This document shows, one piece after another, positions 57,129 to 63,726 of a stretch of DNA of 64,000 bases. The notes beneath the pieces are model-generated. The model ran no database searches, was not told the DNA's origin, and saw only the letters and a program-made list of their open reading frames with translations. Every line of letters starts with the position of its first letter. Position 1 is the first letter of the stretch. Origin of the DNA: Cristatella mucedo (taxonomy: Eukaryota; Bryozoa; Phylactolaemata; Cristatellidae); NCBI GenBank assembly GCA_009760855.2, contig WPIO01000018.1, positions 5,656,001-5,720,000 of the forward strand, read 5' to 3'. The translations under genes and the position numbers were made by a program.

Positions 57129-60033
57129 AAAGCCGTGCGTGCGTGTCTGTCGTCAGCTGATGTGAAGTGGTCGGAGGGGGCCTTCAACTTTTATGGCGCT
57201 CTAGACTTGCCGTAGTTTACGAGATTCGAGGTCCTCGTTCCACTTTCAACCCTGGCGAGACATATTCCTCTCATTTCAATCTTTCTCTCTTTCCTTTGCA
57301 GCAAACGTAAAGTGCTTAGATAGAGAGCGAGTTCTCTGAGGGCGCTATATCAAATGCGTTATTTTTATTATTGTTACTATTATTATTATTATTTCCATTG
57401 CCGAATTCGTCTGAAAGCCGCAATGGCACGGCTAATCGGCGACGTCGCGGCCAAAAAAGGATGCTGAGTGCACTGCCTTGCCACCGACTGTGTACCAGGC
57501 AATCGACATGCTTCCTTTTAGACATCGTTAAAGAGTCTTGGAAGAGATTTAATTCTATTAGGGCGCTACTTCAATTTTCTGTTATTATCATTATTATTAT
57601 TTTCGAGTGCCAGGGATAGCGCGTAGCAGTATGTGCTAAGTCAGCGAGTGCTGATCTTGACCTAGAGTGGTCAGGAAGCCATTCGGTCAACAGTAAATTG
57701 ATAAGCACGCACCCTGTTGGTGTGCAGACGAAGTAAAATATGTTGGCAGGCTATAGTCGTAAGCTTTTAATGTCAGGGCGCTTATACCTTCATATGAATC
57801 CTATTTTAGACCTTGTCGTTGTCCTAACGTCGTGCTTCGCGCTCGAGGCTTCGCACTGGTTTGCCTCGCTGGTGTCCATCCGGGGAGGGGCTGGCCCCGC
57901 CCACCCGGAGCGTGCGGGAGTTATGCTGCGTGCTCTGTCGTTCATAGCTAGAGCGCCCTGGGTGCGCCAAATTACCCCTGGCTTCAGAGATAGCTTTAAA
58001 AAAGCACTCACTCAGTGCCGCTCACATTCCCGCCCACTCCTTGGCCACGCTTCGCAGAGGCGCTGTGCATTAGGATTCGCGGCTTGCACAGGTCGTCGCG
58101 CTAGCTTGCAGAGCTGAGGAAGAAGTTAACAGACCAAAACATGCGCAATGCAACGCAGGCAGGCGAACCGGCTGCTCGCTCTCCGTCACTTTGTCGGCGT
58201 GACCTTCGTCGTCAAAACCCCGACGTTTCGCTGGCGTTCGCTTGCAGGAGAGCACGCCCCCTCGAGGCGGCGGCGGCGGCGGCTTCCGTCGCGAAGTGCC
58301 TCGCGTTCCTCCGCCGCCTCCGCTCGACCACCGCCGCCGCCAGGTGACCTCGGGCAGACGCCGACGGCGCGCCGCCGTCGCCGAATCCAAGGACGCCAGG
58401 CCGGCAATACTCGGCCGGCGCCCATCTGGCCGAGGTGGGCGCCGCTTCGCGCTCGGCCGGCCGGCCGGCCGGCCGGCCGCCGATTGCGTCAGTCCGCGAG
58501 CATGCGTCCAGGCGCTCAGGCGCGACTCCCTAATTCACCAACGACATTGATTGGGAGGGGGACGGACGGACGGGTTTCCGGGCGGCATGCCGCTCGCTAC
58601 GGCTGCAACGAGCTACTGCAATTCGAGCAGCCGGCGGCGGTCCACTATAATTAAGCGAAAGTCGACCGGAACTCGGCGAAGCGAAGCTCTAATACCACGC
58701 GAATATTGCAGCGCACAGTCATTTCGATGTATCCGCAAAATGCCACGCCTCGCTGGCGTGACTTCGCGCAAATGGGCATCGAAGACGCTCGCTGCCACCG
58801 AAATCCACTTGAATCCATCAGAAATCAGCTGCGAGCAGATCCAGCTTGGATTGCTTGGATTGGCTTTCTTTCGACTGCATCCATAAAGTTCCGTCGCGCC
58901 ATTCTATCGAATGCAGTGGCTAAGGCCGATTTTGCAATCCACCGCGATTTTACTGGAACGGATTACGCGATATCGCGATTGTGCAATTGCGCGAAATTTT
59001 TAGGGTGCACTCGAATGACTTCCGGAGGACTCCAGTGGATTTCGGTGGAGTGCGGTTTCGGCTAGCCTCTTGACAGCATATTTGCATGAGATTGCGAAAG
59101 CCCGATAGCACGAAATTCGATGGCCACATTGTCATGACTTTTCGCTACAATATTCACTAGAAATTCTTGCCGTGCGCTGTCTATTTTCGCTAAATTAGAG
59201 CGGACCGCGGTAATTCGCAGCGCTGAGTGCACTCGAGCTCCACTTCGAAACTCTGCGACCGGCTATGCTAGTGCGCATGCGCCTCACGCCTCGCAGAGGC
59301 GTCTATCGAAATCTTGTCTCTCACGAGCTTTCCGTGGCTTACAGTGGCTCGAAGGCCGAGGTCATTCAGGAAAGCGGGCGGCGGTCGTGGCAGCAAGCCT
59401 GCCAGTCCGGCGGCGGCGGCTGCGGCCATGACGATCGTGGCGTCGCGTCCTCCGCTCGAAGGTTAGTGCACCCGTGCGATTCGGCCGCCGCCTCGGCGGC
59501 CATTTTCCGCAGCCGGCCCTCGTGATGCGCCCCGGCGACTACCGCGCGAGAAGCGCTCGCAGGCTGCACTTCCTTTGCCACGTCGTCGCGAGACAATTCT
59601 GGTTCGTCGATTGCCGAGGCAACATAAATCGCCGCAGAGAGCAGACAATTTGACTCGATTTAGCCACCTCGCAGCTTGGCCAAGCAAGCAGAGTGCTGCG
59701 AGCGCTTCCTCGGAAAGGGATTTTGCAGACCGACCTGTTATTATACAGAGAGGGAGACAGCGAAAGCGAGAGACAGCGAGAGGAGATAGAGGAGAGAAAG
59801 GGCATATATGAATAAAGCTAGGCTGATTTAATAGCCTCATTGCACGCACCGGCTCTCCCGTTGCAGCTCGCAGGCCCGGAAAGTCGCATCTGCCCGGCGG
59901 CCGCCTCGGCGGCGGCGGCGGTGGCGTTGGCACCCAGGCGAAGAAGCCCGTGGACAGCTCGACGCCCTACCGGCCGCTGCTGCACGGCGCCGCGCCAACC
60001 GTCCGCGTCCGGATGATCCAGCAGCAGCATTAG
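32532..60033 (+). CDS. KIF19: Kinesin-8 motor, KIF19-like (whole gene, multi-exon)
   Basis: Span of a kinesin assembled from exons at 32532-32687, 35351-35461, 39440-39527, 39735-39871, 45457-45582, 45859-46192, 47165-47361, 47958-48119, 48949-49146, 49697-49891, 50870-51083, 52030-52265, 53141-53385 and 55913-56750, with a terminal exon near 59867-60033. Every junction among the first fourteen is GT-AG and keeps phase. Seen: N-terminal motor, residues about 24-383, with P-loop GATGAGKT (116-123), switch I NKTSSRSH (226-233) and switch II DLAGSE (280-285); coiled-coil-prone stalk (about 384-640); long low-complexity tail. Segments such as [36 protein letters not shown] and [17 protein letters not shown] match KIF19 rather than KIF18 as I know these families. 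Family knowledge: kinesin-8/KIF19 walks to plus ends, depolymerises them and limits cilium length. Human KIF19 has about 1,000 residues; this model is longer because of its tail. The motor assignment is firm; the 3' end is not. Confidence 0.93.
32688..34420. other. Kinesin intron 1, GC-rich 5' part
   Basis: GC-rich intron sequence with no supported exon; many overlapping open frames on both strands come from composition. Confidence 0.45.
34421..34610 (+). repeat. 46-bp minisatellite, about 4 copies
   Basis: Unit starts gagaggaaggagacagagaa at 34421, 34467, 34513 and 34559 with few differences. The array sits in intron 1, upstream of a (GA)n tract. Confidence 0.9.
34649..34722 (+). repeat. 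(GA)n microsatellite
   Basis: About 36 pure GA units in intron 1. Confidence 0.97.
34966..35135 (+). repeat. 24/25-bp minisatellite, two unit types
   Basis: Three units of agattagaatgatcaaggag type (24 bp), then four of agattgtaggaggtcaatga type (25 bp). They look like sister variants within one array, in intron 1. Confidence 0.9.
35282..35315. repeat. Perfect 15-bp inverted repeat upstream of exon 2
   Basis: Arms cgcgaggggctcgct and the exact complement with a 4-nt loop, ending 35 bp before exon 2. Confidence 0.85.
35351..35461 (+). CDS. KIF19: KIF19-like exon 2
   Basis: 37 codons, phase 0 to 0, between acceptor gtctttcag and donor gtgagt. It encodes [20 protein letters not shown] and continues through [14 protein letters not shown], the KIF19-type beta1 region and the FD..F turn before helix alpha1. 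Both splice sites are near consensus. Confidence 0.93.
35801..35835. repeat. Perfect 15-bp inverted repeat, 5-nt loop
   Basis: Arms ggcagtgaaaaagct and complement, in intron 2 beside a decayed LINE-like stretch. Confidence 0.85.
35838..36085 (+). mobile_element. Decayed LINE C-terminal relic
   Basis: A frame reading [15 protein letters not shown] resembles the TTFKRNLKTHLFR end of CR1-like LINEs, with a decayed 3' region after it. Weak. Confidence 0.4.
36184..36345 (-). mobile_element. SINE-1 in kinesin intron 2
   Basis: Well-preserved minus copy: B box in GGTCGCGGGTTCGAATCCT, body GTGATAGCCGTAAAGGCTCT, tail GAGGCTGTTAAATCAGCTG. Confidence 0.8.
36558..36703 (+). repeat. (GT)n microsatellite
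   Basis: Long GT tract with GTCTTTGTGTGT interruptions in intron 2. The following 1 kb (36704-37720) shows no supported exon. Confidence 0.97.
37722..38010 (+). mobile_element. Decayed LINE C-terminal fragment
   Basis: [20 protein letters not shown] resembles the LINE-A KQRIDFKVLSLTFRSLHSMA segment. (AT)n follows at 38007-38037. Confidence 0.5.
38731..39000 (+). repeat. About 75-bp minisatellite, 4 units
   Basis: Units begin at about 38731, 38808, 38881 and 38955 with gaggcccaatttcttggctc-type sequence and a cctcctcgatcgatct core. Spacings of 77, 73 and 74 bp break any reading frame, so it is not a protein repeat. Intron 2. Confidence 0.85.
39440..39527 (+). CDS. KIF19: KIF19-like exon 3 (helix to start of P-loop)
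   Basis: Phase 0 to 1, acceptor ttcattgcag, donor gtgagc. It encodes [20 protein letters not shown] and then GTVFAYGAT. The intron splits the second glycine of the P-loop, so the nucleotide-binding motif is completed only after splicing to the exon at 39735. Confidence 0.94.
39735..39871 (+). CDS. KIF19: KIF19-like exon 4 (P-loop)
   Basis: Phase 1 to 0, acceptor ggttgcag, donor gtgagg. It completes the ATP-binding P-loop GATGAGKT and continues [20 protein letters not shown] to MSYLE. The conserved kinesin sequence MSYLEIYNE is split exactly at the exon end. Intron 3, upstream, is only 207 bp, the shortest in the gene. Confidence 0.95.
40060..40400 (+). repeat. (GA)n/(GACA)n microsatellite
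   Basis: About 340 bp of GA with CAGA interruptions at the start of intron 4, 190 bp after exon 4. Confidence 0.97.
40862..41010 (+). mobile_element. SINE-2 in kinesin intron 4
   Basis: Plus copy with head AGCCAAGTGGTTAAGGTCCT, a degenerate B box (GGCTTGATTCCC) and tail GCACCTGAATAGATATTAAG into ATGGTGCTATACAAA. It shows the full head-to-tail structure. Confidence 0.75.
41011..41740. other. Intron 4 spacer
   Basis: AT-rich start, then unique-looking sequence; nothing recognised. Confidence 0.4.
41741..41882 (+). mobile_element. SINE-1 in kinesin intron 4
   Basis: B box gtttcgaatcct, body GTGATAGCCGTTAAGGCTCC, tail GAGACTGCTAAATCAGCTG. Confidence 0.75.
41884..41992 (+). mobile_element. LINE-B 3' end
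   Basis: TATGCTACCGAATGCGTACC through CTTTGTGGCTTTGTGGAGTT to GGAGATACA. The element's tail merges directly into the (TACA)n array. Confidence 0.65.
41993..42198 (+). repeat. (TACA)n tetranucleotide array, about 50 units
   Basis: Nearly perfect TACA repeats with CATGCATGCA interruptions. Tyr-Ile-His-Thr and Met-Tyr-Val-Cys frames through it are artefacts. Confidence 0.97.
42199..43040. other. Intron 4 spacer
   Basis: No exon or element recognised; several open frames without splice support. Confidence 0.4.
43050..43830 (+). mobile_element. LINE-B remnant
   Basis: Scattered frames ([20 protein letters not shown] and others) parallel LINE-B LKTVGDRKFCSVGPRMWNSL. The end at 43735-43815 matches the LINE-B 3' tail (CTTGTGGCTTTTCGGAGTTA). 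Strongly decayed. Confidence 0.5.
44478..44511. repeat. Perfect 15-bp inverted repeat, 4-nt loop
   Basis: Arms aggttggcttcatgc and complement in intron 4. No associated element recognised; the preceding 650 bp show nothing else. Confidence 0.85.
44560..45090 (+). mobile_element. Decayed CR1-like LINE relic
   Basis: Translation pieces such as [12 protein letters not shown] and [17 protein letters not shown] resemble a LINE C-terminus. The end has a GAGATATACTTCTCTTAACG hairpin relic followed by (ATT)n, as in LINE-A. Confidence 0.45.
45335..45430 (+). mobile_element. LINE C-terminal fragment beside exon 5
   Basis: Reads [20 protein letters not shown], matching the DLTTFKRNLKTHLFR end of LINE-A. 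It stops about 27 bp before the exon 5 acceptor. Confidence 0.55.
45457..45582 (+). CDS. KIF19: KIF19-like exon 5
   Basis: 42 codons, phase 0 to 0, acceptor tctacttcag, donor gtaagg. It encodes [20 protein letters not shown] and then [19 protein letters not shown], the strand and loop region before switch I. It follows a 5.6-kb intron rich in repeats. A LINE C-terminal fragment ends about 27 bp before the acceptor. Confidence 0.95.
45859..46192 (+). CDS. KIF19: KIF19-like exon 6 (switch I and switch II)
   Basis: Longest motor exon, phase 0 to 1, acceptor ctcccgcag, donor gtaagc. It carries [20 protein letters not shown], switch I NKTSSRSH, then [14 protein letters not shown] (switch II) and [19 protein letters not shown]. 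Between the strand after switch I and the DLAGSE strand (loop L10 region) there are about 25 residues rich in Gly and Ala with an HQR and a PSVHDQM piece. This is longer than in the human KIF19 I recall. Confidence 0.95.
46350..46995 (+). repeat. Polypyrimidine-rich intron 6 (TCC, TC, CTAT repeats)
   Basis: Long stretch of TCC, TC and ATCTCT-type repeats filling intron 6. Ser/Leu-rich frames here are artefacts. Confidence 0.9.
47165..47361 (+). CDS. KIF19: KIF19-like exon 7 (end of motor domain)
   Basis: Phase 1 to 0, acceptor gctgctcgcag, donor gttcgc (weak). It encodes [30 protein letters not shown] and [20 protein letters not shown], the microtubule-binding end of the motor domain and the start of the neck. 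The weak donor is supported because the next exon restores the expected RNVEDVSYH neck sequence in phase. Confidence 0.93.
47362..47957. other. Kinesin intron 7
   Basis: GC-rich; contains a run of G at 47442-47451, a GCC-rich block, and (ggcagagcacg) repeats before the acceptor. No exon supported. Confidence 0.45.
47958..48119 (+). CDS. KIF19: KIF19-like exon 8 (neck and first coiled coil)
   Basis: 54 codons, phase 0 to 0, acceptor gcttttgcag, donor gtgagc. It encodes [20 protein letters not shown], then [17 protein letters not shown]. The VSYHVTQYT segment matches the KIF19 neck (VSYHIAQYT in human, from memory), followed by a helix with heptad spacing. Three 14-15 bp repeats of ggcagagcacg lie just upstream of the acceptor. 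Confidence 0.92.
48335..48608 (+). repeat. 8-bp minisatellite (CTAGCTGG), about 34 units
   Basis: Almost perfect CTAGCTGG array in intron 8, with one 4-bp unit deletion near 48465 and variants at the right edge. It contains overlapping CTAG and AGCT palindromes. Confidence 0.97.
48949..49146 (+). CDS. KIF19: KIF19-like exon 9 (stalk)
   Basis: 66 codons, phase 0 to 0, acceptor gccggcag, donor gtagcc (weak). It encodes [20 protein letters not shown], then [20 protein letters not shown] and [15 protein letters not shown]. Leu-rich heptads fit a coiled coil, and the order (EQM..RR.L..L, then R H..TIA.W) follows the KIF19 stalk. Confidence 0.9.
49697..49891 (+). CDS. KIF19: KIF19-like exon 10 (stalk)
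   Basis: 65 codons, phase 0 to 0. The acceptor is taken as cgtcgttgtag because the reading frame has an in-frame TAG exactly there; the donor is gtacca. The product begins [13 protein letters not shown] and continues [20 protein letters not shown] and [20 protein letters not shown], an acidic linker followed by a coiled coil. The PEEV.AAR motif matches the KIF19 stalk. An upstream CAG at 49670 would give the wrong phase. Confidence 0.87.
49983..50140. repeat. AT-rich block inside a short direct duplication
   Basis: The 34-bp sequence around gcagcctgaggcgagggcga occurs at about 49964-50003 and again at 50098-50137, flanking (TAA)/(ATA) repeats. The AT block appears to have been inserted into, or to have duplicated, a GC-rich stretch of intron 10. 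Confidence 0.75.
50465..50622 (-). mobile_element. SINE-1 in kinesin intron 10
   Basis: Tail GAGGTTGTCAAATCAGCTA, body CAATAGCCATATAGGCTCTT, B box GTCGCGAGTTCGAATCCTA on the minus strand. Confidence 0.75.
50870..51083 (+). CDS. KIF19: KIF19-like exon 11 (stalk)
   Basis: Phase 0 to 1, acceptor gaccgtttcag, donor gtatcg. It encodes [20 protein letters not shown], then [20 protein letters not shown] and [33 protein letters not shown] and [11 protein letters not shown] are recognisable KIF19 stalk blocks. Confidence 0.92.
51385..51918 (+). other. 177-codon open frame in kinesin intron 11
   Basis: Open from a methionine in average-GC, non-repetitive DNA, e.g. [20 protein letters not shown] and [17 protein letters not shown]. 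It is rich in Cys, Trp and Phe, with no recognised motif and no splice logic with the host gene. Most likely chance or a relic of an unknown element. Confidence 0.2.
52030..52265 (+). CDS. KIF19: KIF19-like exon 12 (end of stalk, Gln-rich linker)
   Basis: Phase 1 to 0, acceptor cgtcctcgcag, donor gtacgc. It starts [20 protein letters not shown], which matches the KIF19 block around VP..LEELYE.YL. It then runs into a Gly/Ser/Gln-rich stretch with CAG-type glutamine runs and ends in [18 protein letters not shown]. The glutamine runs are lineage-specific low complexity. Confidence 0.88.
52266..53140. other. Kinesin intron 12
   Basis: A GCCGTTGGACTGAGA segment occurs twice (about 52615 and 53032), a diverged internal duplication. 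No element named. Confidence 0.45.
53141..53385 (+). CDS. KIF19: KIF19-like exon 13 (tail)
   Basis: Phase 0 to 2, acceptor ggcttcacttttag, donor gtaagc. The product begins [20 protein letters not shown], then a charged segment [20 protein letters not shown], and ends in a run of seven alanines and DEDL. I see no recognisable domain. The assignment rests on splice sites, phase and an uninterrupted frame. Confidence 0.72.
53386..54440. other. Kinesin intron 13, 5' part
   Basis: (GCC)n at about 53610-53630, then spacer with a possible SINE-1 B-box relic (ggattcaaacc) near 53835. No exon supported. Confidence 0.4.
54454..55292 (+). mobile_element. MITE-like element with ACATTTCCCC inverted arms, copy 2
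   Basis: Second copy of the element at 23812-24527. It has the same order: C-rich left arm, ATGTTGATGAATGTATTACT, AAATAAAATCAACTC-type block, GC-rich Ala-codon block, CCCTAAA-like repeats and G-rich right arm ending AATGTCCGTAC. It carries about 190 extra bp (54565-54750) with GTGTCTTATATTTTGG-like repeats. It lies in kinesin intron 13. Confidence 0.75.
55913..56750 (+). CDS. KIF19: KIF19-like exon 14 (long low-complexity tail)
   Basis: An 838-nt open segment, phase 2 in (completes an Arg codon), acceptor ctccgccgctgcag. The end at 56750 is a guess: the donor gtgcga is weak and the frame stays open into a downstream (CT)n tract. Readable pieces are [37 protein letters not shown], then polyalanine, a Gln run, [20 protein letters not shown] and a polyproline run. 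The entry phase matches exon 13 exactly, which is the main support. No domain recognised. Confidence 0.7.
56898..56985. repeat. Perfect 41-bp inverted repeat, 6-bp loop
   Basis: Left arm 56898-56938, loop agccag, right arm 56945-56985, no mismatches. It lies between exon 14 and a long (CT)n tract, with the right arm running into CT-rich sequence. Confidence 0.97.
57038..57124 (+). repeat. (CT)n microsatellite
   Basis: About 40 CT units after CTGTCT variants. Confidence 0.97.
57295..57395 (+). mobile_element. LINE-A tail fragment in kinesin intron 14
   Basis: TTGCAGCAAACGTAAAGTGC, hairpin and (ATT)n tail on the plus strand. A more decayed tail-like stretch follows at about 57530-57605. Confidence 0.65.
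58248..58434 (+). CDS. KIF19: Candidate KIF19-like exon 15 (tail)
   Basis: The acceptor cgttcgcttgcag and donor gtgggc bound an open frame, phase 0 to 1, that would connect exon 14 to the last exon without a frame break. It starts [13 protein letters not shown], has a proline run, and ends [16 protein letters not shown]. All three frames are open in this GC-rich stretch, so the frame choice rests only on phase. An earlier donor (gtgacc after 58343) is also possible. Confidence 0.35.
58456..58481. repeat. (GGCC)n short array
   Basis: Six GGCC-type units just after candidate exon 58248-58434; nothing else recognised from 58490 to 59370. Confidence 0.85.
59370..59461 (+). CDS. KIF19: Alternative candidate tail exon
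   Basis: The sequence from acceptor gtcattcag to donor gttagt is open in two frames. One reads [20 protein letters not shown] and would feed the terminal exon in phase, but it needs an upstream exon ending in phase 2. The other follows exon 14 directly and needs a weaker acceptor at 59873. It competes with the 58248-58434 model. Confidence 0.22.
59819..59844 (-). mobile_element. SINE-1 tail fragment near terminal exon
   Basis: AGGCTGATTTAATAGCCTCA matches the SINE-1 tail in reverse. It lies 23 bp upstream of the terminal exon and may cover the branch point. Confidence 0.55.
59867..60033 (+). CDS. KIF19: KIF19-like terminal exon (probable)
   Basis: A strong acceptor, ctctcccgttgcag, is followed in phase 1 by [20 protein letters not shown], then [20 protein letters not shown] and [10 protein letters not shown], with a TAG stop at 60031-60033. 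The other two frames give compositionally implausible peptides, one stopping within 50 codons. AATAAA motifs follow at 60762-60767 and 60869-60874. A SINE-1 tail fragment lies about 20 bp upstream of the acceptor. Confidence 0.55.
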
Positions 60034-60332
60034 CCGCCTGTCTCTACGCTCCGATGTCGTCGCCGCAGCCGCCGCCTCGTCCGGTCGACGAGCGTGGCCG
60101 TGCGCTAGGGCGCCACCGCTGCTAGGCCTGGAGCAGCGACATTGTCTCTCACACGTCGGATGATGACCTTTGAGCGGGGGCGTCTTGGGAGCGTGGATCG
60201 GCCCGACTTCTCTTCTGCGTTTTGTCAACTTTCGCACGACCGGCTGTGGACAACAAAACAACGGCGCTCCCTGGCCCCCTAGTGGCTAGAGTAGGGCGGC
60301 AGCGTTAGATACATCGTTTGCAGCCACTACTC

Positions 60333-60367
<35 letters not shown>

Positions 60368-60761
60368 CTAATCAAGGATAGAATCACTTGCGAAGTGACG
60401 AAGGATGGTGCGCGGGTCTTTCGCTGGCCCACCGAACGCCACGGGATAACCGGGTGACATTTGCGTCCGTTCCAGACGCGAGCAGCGTTCGCTTGATATT
60501 GAGCTCCTTCAATGAAGGCTCCGCACATTGCCATTGCAAGCAGGCGGCAGCTTACCTAATTTTTGAAAGCGACTTTTTATTTTGTCTTGGGTGAACGGGG
60601 CGAGAGAAACGGTAGCCCGGAAGTGCGCCGTCGACCGATGCGTTGGAGGCATCGGCCCAGGCGTTGCTGACGTTATTTACTTTTATAAATTTACGGCATC
60701 GCTCGTTCTGTGGCGCATTCGTTACGACTTCTGCGCAGTACTCCGGGCGCACGCGTTGTTA

Positions 60762-60874
60762 AATAAATATTTTCGCCACCGATCTTCGGCGGCGCTTCAT
60801 GGAAATCGGCTCCTACAGGCTGCAATAGCTGGCAGGAACGCTGCGGCGCTACTGTGTCATTGTCGCCAAATAAA
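60762..60874 (+). promoter_or_regulatory. Possible polyadenylation signals of the KIF19-like gene
   Basis: AATAAA occurs at 60762-60767 and again at 60869-60874, about 0.73-0.84 kb after the presumed stop and before the next LINE. Between the stop and here I see a short (GA)n tract at about 60333-60368 and no gene. Assignment is by position only. Confidence 0.3.
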
Positions 60875-61373
60875 TACCGCGCTCACGTTCTGAGAATTTC
60901 CCGGACAGGCGGTGGAGCGATAGTGCCGCATTATCGGATGAAAATTTAACCCAGTTTACCCTACGGCGCGTCGAAGAGCACTGACGCGGAGCGGCTCCAG
61001 AGCTGCTTCGAGATCGCTCGAGTGCAATGCTGCCGCCCGGGCGCTCATCGGTCGAATGCAGACGGTCGGATAAACTCCATTGAAATCGGATGTGCGCCAA
61101 GTAATGGGACGCCAAGCCGCGAAGAAATGGGAGTCAGACTAGGGCTCCCGGCGACTGAAGCCCGCTCAGGTGCTTGATGCATTATCAAATGCCCATGGCA
61201 CTGTACACATACTTTTCCGCTCTCACGTCGAGCGAAAGCGTTCGTCTAAATGTACTACGTCCGCATGTGCGATGGCGGCTCGACGAAGAGCGAAGCCCCC
61301 ACAAGCGAGTTTTGGCACTGATGACGACCGTTGTATTGTATCGTACGCAGGCACCGCAAGCCGGCGAGTTTAC

Positions 61374-62110
61374 ATAATAATAATAATAATAATGCACTTG
61401 ATAAAGCGTCCCCAGAGAACTTAATCTCTTTCTGGGTGCTTTACATTTTCTGCAACGGGAAACTCGATTGAATTGTGAGTAATATCGCGCTTGTTAAACA
61501 ACATGAATAACATGGTTAGGGGTGACAAGCACAGGGTCAGCATGCAAATGTAATTAGTGGCAGCAAGAACAGTGTCAGCACGCATTAGCACATGAAGGAA
61601 GAATCACAGGGACCCACTAAATGCTGTCCTAAAAAAGGATTTGAGGTTTGTACAAAGTATCGGTAAACTTTTGGATTCCGAAAAGCGGGTGGTACGATGC
61701 TTGGCCTGGTGGGGGAGTAGATCTGAGAGATAGGCTGCAGCCAAAGAATAAAGTGACCTTGAAGTGAGCGACAAAACATTGAAGTCGATCCGTTGCTTGA
61801 CTGGTAGCCAGTGCAGGTTGGCGAGAAGTGGTGTGATGTGGCAACTGCGACGTCACGACAGACAAGCCTAACTGCGGAGTTTTACAGCAGCTGTAATCAC
61901 CTGATTGCACATGCCGGTAGGCCAGCAAGCATTGAGTTACGTAAGTCAAGACGTAACGTAAGTACTTAAGTCAAGACGGGATGTCACAAATGCATGGACC
62001 AACTTAGATGTGGGATCCTTATCTAAGCAGCTCGAATTTTAGCAATGTTATGTAGCTGAAAGTAGGCAGACTTCATTGTGGAGCTTATGTGGTCGTCTAA
62101 AAAGAGCTCT
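61374..62110 (-). mobile_element. LINE-A copy, 5'-truncated
   Basis: (TAA)n tail, hairpin, 3'UTR, then part of the C-terminal domain with an internal deletion near 61634. 5' end at about 62105. Confidence 0.82.
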
Positions 62111-62741
62111 CTAGCTGTTTTGCTCGCACTTGTCCCGGGTACGCTCTTGTAATGTAATGTAATGGTCGTTTGGCGGTCAACTCTCATCCAGAAAATCGTC
62201 TACAAATCTCCACTGTAATAATGCTAGCAATAATAATAGCAATAATAAAGTTGTTCTCTATCTTTCTATGGCTGATCGCCACATTTTCCAGAGCCTTTGG
62301 AAAATGCAATTGAGACCCGCAGGATTGGCTAACACTTCCACGCTGACGACATCCAGCTGCAAGTGTCATTCAAGCCAGCAAATCACCTGCAGCGATCGAT
62401 TAACTAAAGGCTCGCCTTGCAGACCGCTTGGTCATGAATTTCCTAATATATATTTCCTATTATATATTCCTATTACGTATTATATCATATTGATTCTACC
62501 GAACTCTTCCTTATTGAAAATCCTAAACTTTAGCCTGAAATAGGTGACTTTGCAAATTCGGGTGCCGTTGTGCAAGCATCATAGACTTCTTGTAATTTAC
62601 GTGTTAATTTAGGCATTCGACGATCACTTCTAAGATTAATAATTTTCTTCAGTAGGCGACCTCCAAATTTAGTCATCCCCTTTGATCCCAGTTCAGGATG
62701 AAAGATGACCCCGGTGGCTGGCTGAAAATCGTATTACTCCC

Positions 62742-62746
<5 letters not shown>
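62111..62746. other. Spacer
   Basis: AT-rich; short TGTAATGTAATG at 62150 may be a LINE-B tail end. Otherwise nothing recognised. Confidence 0.4.
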
Positions 62747-62826
<80 letters not shown>

Positions 62827-62890
62827 ATCTCTATCTCTATCTCTATCTCTATCTCTATCTCTATCTCTATCTCTATCTATCTATCTAGCT
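62747..62890 (+). repeat. (CT)n then (ATCTCT)n microsatellite
   Basis: Pure CT shifts into ten near-perfect ATCTCT units and then CTAT units, showing stepwise drift of the repeat. Confidence 0.97.
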
Positions 62891-62939
62891 ATCTAGCTAT
62901 CTCTCTCTCTCTCTCTCTCACTCTTTCTCTCTCTTTCTT

Positions 62940-63420
62940 CAGACTGAACTATTGTAACTCATTATTTGGTAGGGCTACGACCTACGACCTATGGCCCTTC
63001 GCAGTGAATTGGGTCCTTCATGCCTGGAAGCTGAACAGCTACAGCCGCCGGGTCCTCACAAGCCACTTGGTTACTCAGTGCGCGTGCTTTATCTAAAGAT
63101 CATTGGGGACATGAGCTTTTACTCAGTGGGTCCAACTTTGCGTAGCTCACTTCCAGATTTCCTGCACAACGTCTACTGACATGCTGCTAGCACTAGCATG
63201 ACCATCAAGCATAACTAGCATCGTCGCACTGGCATCGTCACAAGGAACTCCGGTGAACGCCTGGCAGTGTGCTGCAGGGTTGCTGTCTTGCTTGCAAATG
63301 AAACGAACCTCCAGCAGAGTATCTTAGCTTTGACACCCATCTTGCTTGACCATCATTCACTCGAGTATGTATTTATGTATCTCCGCCTGTAACTTCACAG
63401 AGCCACAAAGACTACGCGAG
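62940..63420 (+). mobile_element. LINE-B remnants
   Basis: RLNYCNSLFGRA and LKIIGDMSFYSVGPTLRSSL match the LINE C-terminal domain, the second being LINE-B-like. A reversed LINE-B tail (TATGTATCTCCGCCTGTAAC) follows at 63365-63420. Confidence 0.6.
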
Positions 63421-63454
63421 TGAGCCACAAAGACTATCCAATCTCTGATCTAAG

Positions 63455-63560
63455 TTATGAGTTAATGCGCTCGCACTTCGCGACGTCACACAGGTCACGG
63501 ATTCGAGCGGCTTATTGGCCGGAGCAAGGGAGGGGGATAACCGCTAAGGCTCTTCGGCCA
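63455..63560 (+). mobile_element. SINE-1, diverged
   Basis: B-box-like GGTCACGGATTCGAG and a GATAACCGCTAAGGCTCTTC body; tail lost. Confidence 0.5.
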
Positions 63561-63597
63561 CCAACTGAGAACTGACTAAATATAAAATAAATATAAT

Positions 63598-63726
63598 TCC
63601 TTTGTGTAGTGCCTAAACAGAACTTAATCTCTATTCTGGCGCTGTATACATGCTATGGGGCTCGAGCCCACGACTTCGGCCAGACCTTGATTGGGGCGGA
63701 CACCTTAACCGCCGGGCCAAACCAAC
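63598..63726 (-). mobile_element. SINE-2
   Basis: Same structure as 19625-19751, with hairpin CAGAACTTAATCTCTATTCT and B box GTGGGCTCGAGCCCC on the minus strand. Confidence 0.75.

Noticed and set aside
56075-57187. 370-codon minus-strand frame
   Set aside because: It is antisense to kinesin exon 14, starts in a (GA)n repeat and is Arg/Ala-rich from composition. The + frame has phase support from exon 13.
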